From NCBI GenBank assembly GCA_022414725.1, contig CM039462.1, positions 114,051,375 to 114,115,374 of the forward strand: a DNA stretch of 64,000 bases, written 5' to 3'. Source of the DNA: Microglena sp. YARC. Taxonomy: Eukaryota; Chlorophyta; Chlorophyceae; Chlamydomonadales; Chlamydomonadaceae. Both the position numbers and the translations under genes were made by a program. The notes under the pieces are model-generated. The model ran no database searches. It was not told the origin of the DNA and was given only the letters and a program-made list of their open reading frames with translations. Position 1 is the first letter of the stretch, and each line of letters begins with the position of its first letter. Of the stretch, positions 62,682-64,000 are shown one piece after another.

Positions 62682-63500
62682 ACACAGCACAAATCACACC
62701 ACACCAAGAATCTAGAGTTGCAAGCAGGAGATCAGTTCCACTTCATATCTTTGGTCAACCCTCACACCCTCACACACCCTCACACCCATACCCCCACCCC
62801 ACACAGAAGCAACAAGAAACAGGATTGCAAGCAGGAGATCACAGTTCCTACTCAATTCTTTTGCCAAGCTTTGATGTTTTTAGCTTTCCTGGTACCTGCC
62901 CAACCCCACCCCATTCCCCACTCAACTCACCCACACCCATACCCCCCCCCCCCCCCACACACACAACGACACACACAGCAACAAGAAACGATTGCAAGCA
63001 GGAGACAGTTCCAACCTTCATTTCTTTTGGCCACGCGTTTGGATGTTTTAGCTTTGCTGGTACCTGCCCACGCCACCGGCCATTCCCACTCACTCACCCA
63101 CACCCATACCCCCCCCCACACACACACCACACAGCAACAAGAAACAGATTGCAAGCAGGAGACAGTTCCTACCTTCATTTCTTTTGCCAATGCTTTGATG
63201 TTTTTTTAGGTTTCTGGTACCTGCCCACCACCCCATCCCCCACGCACACACACAGACACCATAAACCCACCACACACACAACACAGCAAAAAGAACAGAT
63301 TGCAAGCAGGAGAAAGTTCCTACCTTCATTCTTTTGCCAAGCTTTGATGTTTGCTGCTTTCTTGTACCTGCCCACTCCACCCCACCCCCGCACACACACA
63401 CACCCATACCCCCACACCACACACAACAGCACAGCAGCATCAAGAAATAGACTGCAAAGCAGGAGGGAGTTCCCTATATTTCATTTCTTTGGTCAAGCTT
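62380..63500 (-). repeat. Eight-fold tandem array of exon-like segments separated by CA/C-rich tracts
   Basis: A ~100-bp core (GCAAGCAGGAGACAGTTCCT, CTTCATTTCTTTTGCCAAGC, TGATGTTTTTAGCTTTC, TTGTACCTGCCCA) recurs about every 150-165 bp at roughly 62465, 62575, 62720, 62835, 62995, 63150, 63310 and 63455. CACACCCATACCCCC-type microsatellites separate the copies. On the minus strand each core reads as a short exon-like stretch ending GAAATGAAG followed by GTAGGAACTG, a plausible donor. Whether any copy is spliced is unknown. Confidence 0.8.
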
Positions 63501-64000
63501 TGGACCCCACTCCACCCACCCCACTCCATCTCACACAACCCGAACTCCAATCCCACCCCACCCCACCCATAACCACCCTCACAGGCACCCCCATCCCCAC
63601 ACACCCAAATACCCCCCCCCACACACACCCCATCCCTCACATCACCCATACCCCCCACACACACACCCATCCCCACACACCATACCCCCCCCACACACAC
63701 AACCCATCCCACAACACCCATACCCCCCACACACACACCCATCCCACGACACCCATACCCCACACACACCCCCATCCTCACACCCCATCCCCCACACACA
63801 CACACCATCCACACACCCATACCCCCCCACACCACACATCCAGCAATCACCCATACCCCCCTCGACAACTACACCCATCCCCACACACACCCATACCCCC
63901 AACACACACCATCCCCACACACACTATACACCCCACACACAACACCCCATCCCCACACAACACCCCATCCCCACACACCCATACACCCCCACACACCCCC
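63500..64000. repeat. CA/C-rich satellite
   Basis: Short units of CACACACCCATACCCCCC, CACCCATCCCCAC and similar run to the end of the window. The Gly/Val/Cys-rich minus-strand frames are artefacts. Confidence 0.95.

Noticed and set aside
63440..63920. Gly/Val/Cys/Trp-rich minus-strand proteins
   Set aside because: Frame artefacts of the CA/C-rich satellite.

Overview
The window is eukaryotic nuclear DNA. It has GT-AG introns, a histone H3-like gene, an RFC1-like clamp loader sequence, an interferon-inducible 6/27 (ISG12)-family gene, microsatellites and complex satellites. Repeats make up most of it. Two runs of exactly 1000 N (7839-8838 and 60501-61500) are scaffold-gap placeholders. The host cannot be named from sequence alone. 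The mix of host genes with small intron-poor genes of the kind seen in large DNA viruses and selfish elements would suit a microbial eukaryote such as an alga, but this is inference.

Layout. 1-7838: a satellite field in which a 21/17-bp repeat alternates with a 36-37-bp repeat, separated by two fixed linkers; it has many indels. 8839-13210: mostly non-coding, with a 77-bp tandem array and a tRNA-like sequence. 13212-13699: an ISG12-like exon. 13700-20870: minisatellites, a multi-exon membrane-protein gene on the minus strand with a duplicated exon (16932-19064), and a TIR/foldback element (19841-20656). 20875-25013: two tandem copies of a 2.29-kb unit. 25014-37425 and 45402-59640: an accessory region of mostly single-ORF units. 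These include a membrane-anchored coiled coil, a PD-(D/E)XK-like nuclease, an AEP primase, an origin-binding-protein-like SF2 helicase, two paralogous ORFs (one with a GIY-YIG/T5orf172 domain), a three-member paralogous family, a caspase-like protein, a DUSP-fold protein lacking its catalytic Arg, a class I glutamine amidotransferase, a TauE/SafE-like protein, a ribbon-helix-helix protein and a broken RFC1 core. 27304-29757 is a clean 287-bp satellite. 37426-45401 is a 7,976-bp element with terminal inverted repeats that split the GIY-YIG gene; it carries satellites and part of an H3-like gene. 59640-64000: simple and exon-like tandem repeats.

How it fits together. Much of the accessory region shares a dispersed module with two short hairpins whose stems change in a compensatory way from copy to copy. 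Copies lie between successive genes, so the region looks like an integrated or decayed selfish element, or several related ones, built of gene-plus-structured-spacer units. A primase, an origin-binding-type helicase, nucleases and a ribbon-helix-helix regulator would suit a self-replicating element. Several genes differ from readable only by single-base frameshifts, which could be decay or long-read indel error. The strongest candidates for something undescribed are the covarying hairpin module with its gene-by-gene spacing, the three leader hairpins around the primase-helicase locus, and the TIR element carrying H3 exons.
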